Assembly (NCBI GenBank): GCA_963807305.1
Contig: CAWEBN010000008.1
Location: forward strand, 467,213 to 531,212
Origin: JAOPZW01 sp963807305
Lineage (GTDB): Bacteria > Actinomycetota > Thermoleophilia > Solirubrobacterales > Solirubrobacteraceae
Direction: 5' to 3'
Length of the DNA stretch: 64,000 nt
How positions within the stretch are numbered: position 1 is the stretch's first letter; every line of letters starts with the position of its first letter. Shown piece after piece: positions 53,225 through 60,479 of this stretch. The position numbers were made by a program, and so were the translations under genes. The notes under the pieces are model-generated. The model saw only the letters and a program-made list of their open reading frames with translations, ran no database searches and had not been told where the DNA came from.

Positions 53225-54730
53225 GTGGAAGCCTCAGCCCTCCAGCACGTCAGCACCGACGGCCTTCGCGGCCCGACGCCCCTGCTTCGGATCCAATCCG
53301 ATGAGCGTCTCGTCGCCCTTACCCGGCGCGGCAACCAGGCGGCCTACGAGGCGCTGGTCGGCCGCTACCAGGCACGGCTGCTCGCCTTCTGCCGGCACAT
53401 GCTGGGCTCGCGCGAGGACGCCGAGGACGTTCTGCAGGAGGTCTTTGCCGCGGCCTTCAACGCGATGATCGCCGACGAACGCGCGCTCAACGTGCGCCCG
53501 TGGCTGTACCGCATCGCGCGCAACCGCTCGCTGAACCACCTGCGCCGCGTCCAGGCCATCGGGGTGGACTCGATGGACGTCCACCTGTCCGAGAACGGCA
53601 CCTCGGCGGCCGACAAGGTCCACCGTCGCGAGGAGTTCCGCCTGCTCGTCGAGGACGTGCAGGGGCTGCCCGAGACGCAGCGCACGGCGCTGCTGCTGCG
53701 CGAGATCGACGCGCTGAGCTACGACCAGATCGCCGAGGCGATGGACACGACCATCCCCAGCGTGAAGTCGCTGCTCGTGCGCGCGCGGGTCTCGCTGGCC
53801 GAGTCGGCCCAGGCCCGCCACCTCACGTGCGACGAGGTGCGCGAGGAGCTCGGCGAGGTGGCCGAGGGCCTCCACCGCATGACCGCGCCGGTCCGCCGCC
53901 ACCTGCGCCAGTGCGACCACTGCTCCGCCTTCCGCAAGCAGCTGCGCCAGACCAACCGCGCGCTGGCCGCCGTCTTCCCCGTCGGCCCGCTGCTGCTGCT
54001 CAAGAAGCTCGTGCTCGCCAACCTCGGCACGACGGCCAGCGCCGGCGGGAGCGCCGCGGCGGCGGGCGCCGGGGCCGGCGCGGCCGGCGCGGGCGCGGGC
54101 AGCGCGCTGTCGGCCGGCGTCGGGGCCGTCGCCTCGAAGGCCGTCGCCGGGCTGGCCGCCGCCGCGATCGTCACGGCCGGCGCGGTCGAGGTCGACCACG
54201 CCGCCCAGCGTCGCCCGCTCGCCCACCACACCGCCGTCGCCGCCGCCGCCACGGTGCCCGCCTCGCCGCAGGTCGTGGCCTCCCAGCCGCAGCCCGCGGC
54301 CGCCCCGGTCGAGCGCACGAGCACCCACAAGCTGGCCGCGAAGCCCGCCACCGACAAGAACAAGGACACGCAGGCGAGCAAGGGCGACGCGCAGGGCAAG
54401 CCCGTCAGCCCCACGCAGCCCGTCAAGGCTGCGCCCGCGCCGGCGCCCCAGCAGGGCTCGTCGACCACGACCCTCCCGTCGGACGCGCCCGGCGTGGTGA
54501 CCTCCGGCGACCCGGACCAGCAGGCCGCGCCGTCGCCCCCGCCCGCTCCGGCGCCCGCCGCCGATCCGGTGGACGCCACGACGCCGCCGCCCGCCCCGCC
54601 GGTCACCGCGCCGCCGGTCGATACGGGCACCGCACCGGCGCCGCCGCCGGCGGACGACCCCGCACCCGCCGGCGACCCGCCGCCCCCGGCGGACGCCGCG
54701 CCGCAGCCGCCGGCCGATCCGGCCCCGTAG
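53225..54730 (+). CDS. ECF-like sigma factor fused to a zinc finger, hydrophobic segments and Pro-rich tail
   Basis: About 501 residues; GTG 53225 is the best in-frame start but the region is ambiguous. Region 2 (ALVGRYQARLLAFCRHML ... EDAEDVLQEVFAAAF) and region 4 (LPETQRTALLLREIDALSYD, IPSVKSLLVRARVSLAE) make a complete ECF-type sigma. Then CDEVREELGEV ... RRHLRQCDHCSAF carries the H-x3-C-x2-C zinc site of anti-sigma (ZAS/zf-HC2) proteins. An Ala/Gly-rich hydrophobic stretch (~255-330, including AVAGLAAAAIVTAGAVEV) and an extracytoplasmic-style Lys/Pro/Ala tail of ~150 residues follow. It is effectively sigma and anti-sigma in one membrane-tethered chain. No partner gene is adjacent. Confidence 0.88.
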   Translation: MEASALQHVSTDGLRGPTPLLRIQSDERLVALTRRGNQAAYEALVGRYQARLLAFCRHMLGSREDAEDVLQEVFAAAFNAMIADERALNVRPWLYRIARNRSLNHLRRVQAIGVDSMDVHLSENGTSAADKVHRREEFRLLVEDVQGLPETQRTALLLREIDALSYDQIAEAMDTTIPSVKSLLVRARVSLAESAQARHLTCDEVREELGEVAEGLHRMTAPVRRHLRQCDHCSAFRKQLRQTNRALAAVFPVGPLLLLKKLVLANLGTTASAGGSAAAAGAGAGAAGAGAGSALSAGVGAVASKAVAGLAAAAIVTAGAVEVDHAAQRRPLAHHTAVAAAATVPASPQVVASQPQPAAAPVERTSTHKLAAKPATDKNKDTQASKGDAQGKPVSPTQPVKAAPAPAPQQGSSTTTLPSDAPGVVTSGDPDQQAAPSPPPAPAPAADPVDATTPPPAPPVTAPPVDTGTAPAPPPADDPAPAGDPPPPADAAPQPPADPAP

Positions 54731-54883
54731 CTACCCGACGCGGTCGCCCAGTGCCGCCTCGGGCTCGGGCGCGAGGAGCAGCACCGTGCCGTCGGCCGCC
54801 GGCCGAGCCGGCCCCGTAGCTACCCGACGCGGTCGCCCAGCGCCGCCTCGGGCTCGGGCGCGAGGAGCAGCACCGTGCCGTCG
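54706..54883. repeat. 89 bp direct tandem duplication spanning two convergent stop codons
   Basis: Copies 54706-54794 and 54795-54883 agree at 87 of 89 positions. Each contains the last codons of the sigma-factor gene, its TAG, the CTA of csaA and the csaA tail. Sigma ends in copy 1, csaA in copy 2, so the two stops, once adjacent (TAGCTA), are now 89 bp apart. Confidence 0.88.
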
Positions 54884-55158
54884 GCCGTGTAGGTGCCGAG
54901 GACCAGGCACTCGGAGCGCACGGGCCCGATCTGCTTGGGCGGGAAGTTCACGACGCCGATCACGCGGCGCCCGACGAGCGCGTCGCGCTCGTAGTTGGTG
55001 ATCTGCGCCGACGAGCGGCGCACGCCGATCTGCTCGCCGAAGTCGACGCGCAGCTTCCACGCCGGCCGGCGCGCCTCGGGGAAGTCCTCGACGTCGACGA
55101 TGCGCCCGACGCGCATGTCGACCCGCACGAACTCGTCCCAGCCGAGATCGTCGCTCAC
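54820..55158 (-). CDS. csaA: CsaA-type tRNA-binding chaperone-like protein
   Basis: 112 residues, one tRNA-binding OB fold. VDMRVGRIVDVEDFPEAR, KLRVDFGEQIGVRRSSAQIT, VVNFPPKQIGPVRSECLVLG and a closing LLLAPEP are all diagnostic of CsaA. CsaA binds tRNA or unfolded protein as a dimer and is linked to secretion in Bacillus. Starts at GTG 55158, 7 nt after the upstream gene. The C-terminal 21 codons have been duplicated downstream in the 89 bp repeat. Confidence 0.92.
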   Translation of the reverse strand: MSDDLGWDEFVRVDMRVGRIVDVEDFPEARRPAWKLRVDFGEQIGVRRSSAQITNYERDALVGRRVIGVVNFPPKQIGPVRSECLVLGTYTADGTVLLLAPEPEAALGDRVG

Positions 55159-55165
55159 GAACGCC

Positions 55166-55822
55166 CTACGGCCTGTTCGCGCCGAAGCGCACGGAGCGCA
55201 ACGGCGTCTTGAGCGCGCCGTTGGCGGCCACCGCGTCGGCCTGCGGGATGGCAGTCGAGCGCGCGGAGAGCATCGTGATGTCGAGCCCGGCGGTCGGCGG
55301 CGGATCGGGTCCGGGCACCAGCAGCACACGCTTGCCGTACGTCGTGCGCCCGCCGAGGGTCGTCTGGAAGACGATCTGGTAGCCGGGCTGCTGGTTGATG
55401 TTCACGCGCCCGTCTCCGCGCCACAGGAAGCCCGGATACTGGGCCTCCATCTGCTTGATGAGGTGCGCCGAGAGCAGCGTGAGGTTCGCGCTGACGTCGC
55501 CCTTGTAGGGCCCGAGGCGCAGGGGGCGCACGGCGAAGGACTGCGGCGACCCGGCGCTCGTCTGCAGGCGCAGCGTCTCTCCCGACCGCGGCGCGACGCG
55601 GTGCAGCGCATCGGTGTAGATGAGGTTGTAGGCCACCGGCTTGTGAACCACGGCCCCCGCCTGACCGGGGGTGCTGCGCACGAAGACCAGCCAGGCCAGC
55701 ACGAGCACCACGACAAGCCCGGCCGCCGCCAGCACGCGCCAGATCGTGCGAACCGGGACGTGCAGCCGCGGCCCGAGCAGCTCGGGCAGCGTCGGGCCGA
55801 ACTCCTCGCGCACGACGGACAT
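55166..55822 (-). CDS. Single-pass membrane protein of unknown function
   Basis: 218 residues: cytoplasmic N-terminus, one transmembrane helix (VLAAAGLVVVLVLAWLVFVR, ~31-50), extracytoplasmic domain with strands such as VVHKPVAYNLIYTDALHRVA and a conserved-looking PGFLWRGDGRVNINQQPGYQ. No catalytic motif or named family recognised. It lies just upstream of csaA on the same strand with 7 nt between, so the two are likely cotranscribed. Confidence 0.75.
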   Translation of the reverse strand: MSVVREEFGPTLPELLGPRLHVPVRTIWRVLAAAGLVVVLVLAWLVFVRSTPGQAGAVVHKPVAYNLIYTDALHRVAPRSGETLRLQTSAGSPQSFAVRPLRLGPYKGDVSANLTLLSAHLIKQMEAQYPGFLWRGDGRVNINQQPGYQIVFQTTLGGRTTYGKRVLLVPGPDPPPTAGLDITMLSARSTAIPQADAVAANGALKTPLRSVRFGANRP

Positions 55823-55844
55823 GGTGGTCAGGGTAGCTGGGGCG

Positions 55845-56774
55845 TCAGGCGGCGGCCGCCAGGCCGATGACCTTCAGCCGGCGCGCCAGGGCCTGCAGGG
55901 CAAAGGCGCGCGTCTCCCCCACCGACGCGCCGCCGAAGAGCTCGGCGTCGTCGCCGACGTCCTGCGGGATCCACTTCGGGCGCAGGACGCCCTCGGCCAC
56001 CGGTCCCGCCTCGGCCAGCGCGCGCTGGATCGCGGCCGCGTAGCGTGGGTCCTCGCGCGCCATGTCGCGCAGGAAGCGCGCGCCGAAGGCCACGTGGCGG
56101 TGCTCGTCGCGCGCGACGTTCGTGAAGCCGGCCACGAAGCCGGGCAGCGTGCCGGCCCGCTCGTTGAAGTCGATGATGAAGTGCTGGCCGGTCAGGGCCA
56201 GCATCCCCTCGGTGATCATGTGGTAGATCGTGATCGCCTCGACGAGCGCCTCGCGGTCCTCGGGCTCGACCGCCAGGCGGTCGACGCGGCCGTGCAGCAT
56301 CTCGTCGAACAGCGTGTGGAACTCCGGGTTGAGGTGTTCGCTGGTCTCCTCGAGGCGCGCCTGCAGGCCGTCGGCCTCGAGCACGCCGACCTCGCGGTAG
56401 AAGCGGTCGAAGAAGGCGACGTGGCGCGCCTCGTCGGCGATCTGGGTGCAGAGGAAGATGCGCATGTCCTCGTCGGGGACCGCGCGCATGATCGGCCCGA
56501 GCTCGGCGGCCACGCGCTGCTCGCCGACGAAGAACGAGCTCAGCCCGTACATCCGCGCCACGCGCTCCTCCGGGTCGATGCGCTCGTGCCAGTCGATGCG
56601 GTCCTGGGTGAAGTCGAGGTCCTGCACCGCCCACTGCTGTCGCTCCCACAGCTCGTAGAGCTCGCGATAGGTCAGGAGGTGGGCCTCGCCGCGGTCGGCG
56701 GACTCCTGAAGGGCGGGATCGCTCGTCGCGCGGAAGTCCACGCGCTCGGTGCGGGGCGGGGCGTGCTCGGTCAT
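55845..56774 (-). CDS. R2-like ferritin protein (R2lox / ribonucleotide reductase small-subunit fold)
   Basis: 309 residues. The di-metal ligands expected of the R2 fold are visible: Glu85 in GEQRVAAEL, Glu115 and His118 in DEARHVAFF, Glu189 in MITEGMLALTG, Glu224 and His227 in DEHRHVAFG. No adjacent nrdE/nrdA gene is present, and the style resembles the mycobacterial R2-like ligand-binding oxidase (Rv0233 type), which holds a Mn/Fe centre and fatty acid. A true NrdF role is less likely. Start supported by TAGGCT at -13 to -8. Confidence 0.82.
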   Translation of the reverse strand: MTEHAPPRTERVDFRATSDPALQESADRGEAHLLTYRELYELWERQQWAVQDLDFTQDRIDWHERIDPEERVARMYGLSSFFVGEQRVAAELGPIMRAVPDEDMRIFLCTQIADEARHVAFFDRFYREVGVLEADGLQARLEETSEHLNPEFHTLFDEMLHGRVDRLAVEPEDREALVEAITIYHMITEGMLALTGQHFIIDFNERAGTLPGFVAGFTNVARDEHRHVAFGARFLRDMAREDPRYAAAIQRALAEAGPVAEGVLRPKWIPQDVGDDAELFGGASVGETRAFALQALARRLKVIGLAAAA

Positions 56775-56781
56775 GCGCGCG

Positions 56782-56787
56782 AGCCTA
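56782..56787 (-). promoter_or_regulatory. Candidate -10 (TAGGCT on minus strand) for the R2-like gene
   Basis: TAGGCT at -13 to -8 from ATG 56774; leaderless geometry. Confidence 0.45.
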
Positions 56788-56827
56788 GCGCGCGACTGGC
56801 TGGCCGGCCAACTTGCATCCGATCGGC

Positions 56828-56833
56828 GACACT
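56828..56833 (+). promoter_or_regulatory. Weak candidate -10 (GACACT) for the acetyltransferase
   Basis: GACACT at -12 to -7 from ATG 56840, the same hexamer and spacing as at 22901. Confidence 0.35.
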
Positions 56834-56839
56834 GAGGGC

Positions 56840-57355
56840 ATGGATCTCCCCACGTTGCGCGGCGAGCGCGTGCTCCTGCGACCGCTCGCCGAGGACGACC
56901 TCGACGGCTTGATCGCCATCCTCGCCGAGCCCGCGGTCGCGCGCTGGTGGGGGCCTCAGGCCGAGCAGCCCGACCGCGAGGAGCTCCTCGGCCCCGAGGC
57001 TCGGTTCGCGATCGTCGTGGAGGGCGCCCTCGCCGGCTGGCTGGGCTGCGAGGAGAACACCGACCCGATGTACCGCTCCGTCGGGCTCGACATCTTCCTG
57101 ACCACCGCCCGCCACCGGCAGGGCCTCGGGCGTGAGGCGCTGCGGCTGGCCATCGTGCACTACCTCGAGCGCGGCCACCACCGTTTCACCATCGACCCGG
57201 CGGCCGACAACGAGCGCGCGATCCGCACCTACGCGGCGCTCGGCTTCAAGCCCGTGGGGCGCCTGCGCGACTACGAGCTGGGCGCCGACGGCACCTGGCA
57301 CGACGGCCTGCTCATGGACCTCTTGGCCGCCGAGTTCGTGGCCGCGGGCCCCTAA
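56840..57355 (+). CDS. GNAT acetyltransferase, aminoglycoside 6'-N-acetyltransferase-like
   Basis: 171 residues. RVLLRPLAEDDLDGLIAILA at the N-terminus, the AAC(6')-style GLDIFLTTARHRQGLGREAL with the acetyl-CoA loop HRQGLGREAL (~94-103), FTIDPAADNERAIRTYAALG (~119-138) and GRLRDYELGADGTWHDGLLM. The D-P-x-x-x-N-x-R-A-I-x-x-Y pattern is characteristic of the AAC(6')-Ib group. Chromosomal relatives are often not resistance enzymes, so a different amine substrate is possible. Divergent from the R2-like gene, 65 nt apart. Confidence 0.85.
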   Translation: MDLPTLRGERVLLRPLAEDDLDGLIAILAEPAVARWWGPQAEQPDREELLGPEARFAIVVEGALAGWLGCEENTDPMYRSVGLDIFLTTARHRQGLGREALRLAIVHYLERGHHRFTIDPAADNERAIRTYAALGFKPVGRLRDYELGADGTWHDGLLMDLLAAEFVAAGP

Positions 57356-57737
57356 ATGAGTGATTTCGCGCGACAGGTGGGTGCGTTGGGTGGTCGCTGG
57401 CGCTCGGCCTCGTCGTTCGCGCTTGGGATGCCGCGTGGCGAGGGCACTGAGGGGAACGAGTCCGCGGTGGCCGGAGTGCTCGTGGCCGGCCGTGGCGCGT
57501 CGGCGCCGACTCGCGCGACGCGTGCGGCGTTTTGCATCGCATACATGCACAAGGCAGCACGCAGGTTCTCGCTGGCGCGTTGACGCTCGTCAAGCGACGA
57601 GCTCACGCAGGCCGCGCGCGGCACGAGCGCAGCGCAGGCGCTACTTCGCCTCGGTGCCCTCGCCGCGTCGCAATCCCAAGCTCACGCGGACGAGCCGCTT
57701 TGTTGGCGCGCGCTGCAGCGCGCGAGCGCACGATGCC
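57356..57737. other. Non-coding island with a long inverted repeat
   Basis: About 380 nt with base usage unlike its neighbours (more G/T-rich, TTTT and CATACATG runs). Frames in it are short and lack conserved features. It contains the imperfect inverted repeat annotated at 57409-57694. Confidence 0.55.
57409..57694. repeat. Imperfect inverted repeat, ~45 bp arms
   Basis: Left arm 57409-57452 and right arm 57649-57694 are inverted copies sharing GCTTGGGA, GGCGAGGGCAC and GAGG in order with a few gaps and mismatches; ~200 nt lies between. Could be a MITE-like element, two facing copies of an interspersed repeat, or a structured RNA. Confidence 0.6.
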
Positions 57738-58013
57738 CTAGGACCCGATGGAGAACATCGCTTCGAGGTCGTGGCGCGAGAAGACCTCGAAGGCGACCAT
57801 CGTCTGGGTCCGGCTGACGCCGGGGAGCTTGACCAGCTCCCCGGTGACGACGTCGGCCAGCATCTCGTGGCGGGGCACCCTGATGATGGCGACGAAGTCC
57901 CACTCGCCGGTGACCGAGTAGGCCTCGGCCACGCCGTCGAGGTCGGCCAGCGCGCCGCCGAGCGCGGACATCGCGTCGCGCTCGGCCTCGATGAGCACCA
58001 CCGCGGTGGTCAT
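57738..58013 (-). CDS. Stand-alone Lrp/AsnC ligand-binding (RAM) domain protein
   Basis: 91 residues covering only the AsnC effector domain: VVLIEAERDAMSALGGALAD, VAEAYSVTGEWDFVAIIRVP and VSRTQTMVAFEVFSRHDLE. No helix-turn-helix. Such SMALL-type proteins form octamers and may bind amino acids, modulating other Lrp proteins or a partner enzyme. ATG 58013 overlaps the hydrolase stop by 4 nt (ATGA), tying it to that operon. Confidence 0.88.
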   Translation of the reverse strand: MTTAVVLIEAERDAMSALGGALADLDGVAEAYSVTGEWDFVAIIRVPRHEMLADVVTGELVKLPGVSRTQTMVAFEVFSRHDLEAMFSIGS

Positions 58014-58684
58014 GTCGTGTGGGTCTCGCCCGGCTGGAGCACGACGACCTCGGCGAAGCCGGCGTTCTGGACGTCGGACTTGAACGCCTGGGCGTCGGTC
58101 TCCACGAGCGGGAACGTGTCGTAGTGGCACGGGATGACCTGGTCGGCGCCCACGAGCTCGGCCGCAGCCACGGCGTCGAAGCGGTCCATCGTGTAGTGGC
58201 CGCCGATGCACATGAGCGCGACGTCGAGGTGCCCGCGGCGCCTGGGCAGCGCGAGGTCGCTGAAGAGCGCTGTGTCGCCTAGGTGGTAGATGCGCTTGTC
58301 GCCGAACTCGACGACGAGGCCCGCCGGCGTGCTGACCGTGCCCTTGGGGGTCGTGGAGGTGTGCCAGGCCGGCGTGAGGCGCACCGTGCCCCAGTCGAAC
58401 TCGGCGGTGCCGCCGAGGTTGACGTCGATTGCCTCGACGCCCTCCTCGCCGATCTCGCCGGCGATCTCGGTGATGGCGACGACCGTCGCGCCGGTGCGCT
58501 TGGCGATGGCGACGGTGTCGCCGTAGTGGTCGCCGTGGCCGTGGCTGAGCAGGATCGCGTCGGCGGCGACCTCGTCGGCCGACGCGGCGGCCTTCGGATT
58601 GCCGGTCAGGAACGGGTCGATGAGCACGGTCGTACCGCCGTGCTCCAGCGCGAAGGCCGCGTGACCGAGGAAGCGGATGTCCAT
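58010..58684 (-). CDS. Metallo-beta-lactamase-fold hydrolase (UPF0173)
   Basis: 224 residues. IRFLGHAAFALEHGGTTVLI at the N-terminus, metal motif SHGHGDHYGD (~residues 47-56), further ligands in AWHTS (~107) and HLGDTALF (~137) and a late H in PCHYDTFP. The UPF0173 family is annotated as metal-dependent hydrolase of unknown substrate. Start ATG 58684 shares one base with the upstream TGA. It lies between a small hypothetical and the RAM-domain protein in one operon. Confidence 0.92.
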   Translation of the reverse strand: MDIRFLGHAAFALEHGGTTVLIDPFLTGNPKAAASADEVAADAILLSHGHGDHYGDTVAIAKRTGATVVAITEIAGEIGEEGVEAIDVNLGGTAEFDWGTVRLTPAWHTSTTPKGTVSTPAGLVVEFGDKRIYHLGDTALFSDLALPRRRGHLDVALMCIGGHYTMDRFDAVAAAELVGADQVIPCHYDTFPLVETDAQAFKSDVQNAGFAEVVVLQPGETHTT

Positions 58685-59022
58685 CAGCGTTCGTCTCCTG
58701 TCTCGTTGGATCGCATCAGCTCGTGAGCGAGCTCGAGCCCGACCGCCACGCCGACCAACATGCCCAGGCGCGTCTCGTCCGCGACGAGCGTGCGGATCAT
58801 CCGCAGGCGCTCCTCGGGATCCTCGATCGACGCCGCCTGGCTGAGCTGCGCCTCGTGGGCGCCGCCGAACCAGCCGCCTTCGGCCAGCGCCTCGTTGAGC
58901 ACGCGCTGAAGCCCCGGCGCCGCGTGGGTGACGATCTCCTGGGCATGGGCGAAGTGTTCGGGGTCGGCCAGCGCCGCGAGCGCGGCGTCGACCTCCTCGG
59001 CGCTGTATCGCCGGTCGGGCAT
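58684..59022 (-). CDS. Hypothetical protein heading the hydrolase operon
   Basis: 112 residues, all helical: YSAEEVDAALAALADPEHFA, APGLQRVLNEALAEGGWFGG, IEDPEERLRMIRTLVADETR and a mildly hydrophobic LGMLVGVAVGLELAHELM. No family recognised. ATG 59022 has TAGATT at -13 to -8, whose TAG is the stop codon of the rhomboid-like gene upstream. Confidence 0.75.
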   Translation of the reverse strand: MPDRRYSAEEVDAALAALADPEHFAHAQEIVTHAAPGLQRVLNEALAEGGWFGGAHEAQLSQAASIEDPEERLRMIRTLVADETRLGMLVGVAVGLELAHELMRSNETGDER

Positions 59023-59029
59023 CGAGGCC

Positions 59030-59035
59030 AATCTA
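59030..59035 (-). promoter_or_regulatory. Candidate -10 (TAGATT on minus strand) made from the upstream stop codon
   Basis: TAGATT at -13 to -8 from ATG 59022; the TAG (59035-59033) ends the preceding gene. Confidence 0.5.
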
Positions 59036-59803
59036 GGCGATGCGCGCGCGAGCCAGCACCAAGCCCACCAGCAGACCCGCTGCGCCGCCCGCAAAGCCGG
59101 CGATCGCGCTCGCGTCCACGACCGCCAGCGGCATGAGCAACAGCACCGCCGCAAAGACCGCGGTGCCGAGCAGGTCGCCGTCGTATTCGTCGCCGCGGCT
59201 GCGCGCCATGAGGTCGGGGACGGCCCACGCGCACAGCAGGCCGAGCGCCGCGCCGTTGCCGCCGATGGCCAGCGGCGTCGGATCGACGGCGACCGCCAGC
59301 GCGATGCCGCCCATCCCGCACAGCACGAACAGGCCGACGACCACGAGCGGCCCGTGGCGGCGCTCCAGCAGCCACCCGAAGACCGCGATGGCGGTGACCG
59401 CGGCCAGCTCGTACCAGATGCTCGCGTACAGGAAGGGCGACGTCGCCACCCGCCACCACTGGCCGTTGATCGGCCCCGTGACGCCGATGTCGGCCAGCGC
59501 AATCGGGAAGAGCAGCAGGTAGCCGAAGAGCGAGAGGACGACGAGCGTCAGCGTCGCGTACGGGCGCGCCGTGAGCTCGCCGCGGATGCCGGGGATCTCC
59601 CCGGAGCGAAAGCGCGACAGCCGCGGTGCAGCCGGCTTACGCGCCTTGCGCGCCTTGCGCGGCTCGGAGACCGTGCCGTCGCGCTCGATCTTCGGCGCGC
59701 GCTTGCGCAGCCGGTTGCCGCAGTACGGACACTCGGTGATGTAGGGACTGACCTCGTTGCCGCAGTTCTTGCAGACGACGTTGAGATCGGGCATCTGTGC
59801 CAT
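59033..59803 (-). CDS. Zinc-ribbon protein with rhomboid-like membrane domain lacking the catalytic Ser
   Basis: 256 residues. N-terminal zinc ribbon CKNCGNEVSPYITECPYCGN (two C-x2-C knuckles), a basic linker, then six hydrophobic helices with the rhomboid order (WWRVATSPFLYAS; the LCGMGGIALA helix; LAIGGNGAALGLLCAW). The position of the active-site G-x-S-G reads G-G-N-G, Asn for Ser. The final helix (GFAGGAAGLLVG) has no His where the catalytic His is expected. Likely an inactive, iRhom-like or scaffolding protein rather than a protease. Confidence 0.8.
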   Translation of the reverse strand: MAQMPDLNVVCKNCGNEVSPYITECPYCGNRLRKRAPKIERDGTVSEPRKARKARKPAAPRLSRFRSGEIPGIRGELTARPYATLTLVVLSLFGYLLLFPIALADIGVTGPINGQWWRVATSPFLYASIWYELAAVTAIAVFGWLLERRHGPLVVVGLFVLCGMGGIALAVAVDPTPLAIGGNGAALGLLCAWAVPDLMARSRGDEYDGDLLGTAVFAAVLLLMPLAVVDASAIAGFAGGAAGLLVGLVLARARIA

Positions 59804-59873
59804 TGCTGCCCCGATTCTAGGCCCGCGCGCACGTATGCTCTCAACCGCCGCTGTCCACGACCGATGAACGAGT

Positions 59874-60479
59874 GTGGTGGCACCCCGTCCCGCAGACTTC
59901 CAATCCGTGAACCTTCACGTGCGCAACGCGCGATTCTCCGCGCGAGTTGTGCACGTGCGCGGGACCGAGACCACCCTCGCCGTGCCCCGCGGGGTCCCCG
60001 CGGCCGCCCGCCCGCTGCCCGCCGAGGCCGAGATGAGCTTCGAGCACGACCGGCAGATCGTGATGCTCTCGGGCACGCTGCTGGGCGGCGACGACGTCAG
60101 CGCGCGCTTTCGCATCGACGACGCCGTGGCGCCGCGCGAGCTGCGCCGCTTCGTGCGCCTGAACTGCACGCTGCCGATCCTGGTCACGCCGCTGACCGAG
60201 GACGGGGCCGAGGCCGGCCCCCAGGAGACCATGCAGACCGTCGACATCAGCGCCGGCGGCGTGCTGCTGGACCGCAAGGACCTCTCGGGTGCGGTCCGCA
60301 TCGAGCTCGACCTGCCCGGCGGCCACGGCACGGTGACCGCGAGCGGTCGGATCGTCCGCAACGTCAGCGACGGCAGCGGCGTCAGCTTCGACGCGATCGA
60401 CTCCGACACGCAGCAGACGCTCGACGGCTTCGTCCTCGGCGTCCGCCACCAGCTCGCGCAGCGCTTCGCGCAGGCCTAG
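59874..60479 (+). CDS. PilZ-domain protein (YcgR-like)
   Basis: Up to 201 residues; GTG 59874, 59877 or 59908 could each be the start. Residues ~1-95 form a YcgR-N-like barrel. The PilZ domain follows with the c-di-GMP signature RRFVR (R-x3-R, ~93) and DISAGG (D-x-S-x-x-G, ~124), both intact. It should bind cyclic-di-GMP and act on motility, polysaccharide or envelope targets. The GGDEF-EAL protein ~7 kb away is a plausible source. Its TAG overlaps the convergent ligase stop in CTAG. Confidence 0.88.
   Translation: MVAPRPADFQSVNLHVRNARFSARVVHVRGTETTLAVPRGVPAAARPLPAEAEMSFEHDRQIVMLSGTLLGGDDVSARFRIDDAVAPRELRRFVRLNCTLPILVTPLTEDGAEAGPQETMQTVDISAGGVLLDRKDLSGAVRIELDLPGGHGTVTASGRIVRNVSDGSGVSFDAIDSDTQQTLDGFVLGVRHQLAQRFAQA

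Noticed and set aside
56840..57355. Acquired antibiotic-resistance gene
   Set aside because: The AAC(6')-like protein has native base composition and no mobile element nearby; a chromosomal acetyltransferase is more likely.
57532..57741. Plus-strand frame ending in a CTAG overlap with the RAM-domain gene
   Set aside because: Composition is not protein-like and it lies in the inverted-repeat island; the CTAG is expected by chance when a G follows a minus-strand TAG.
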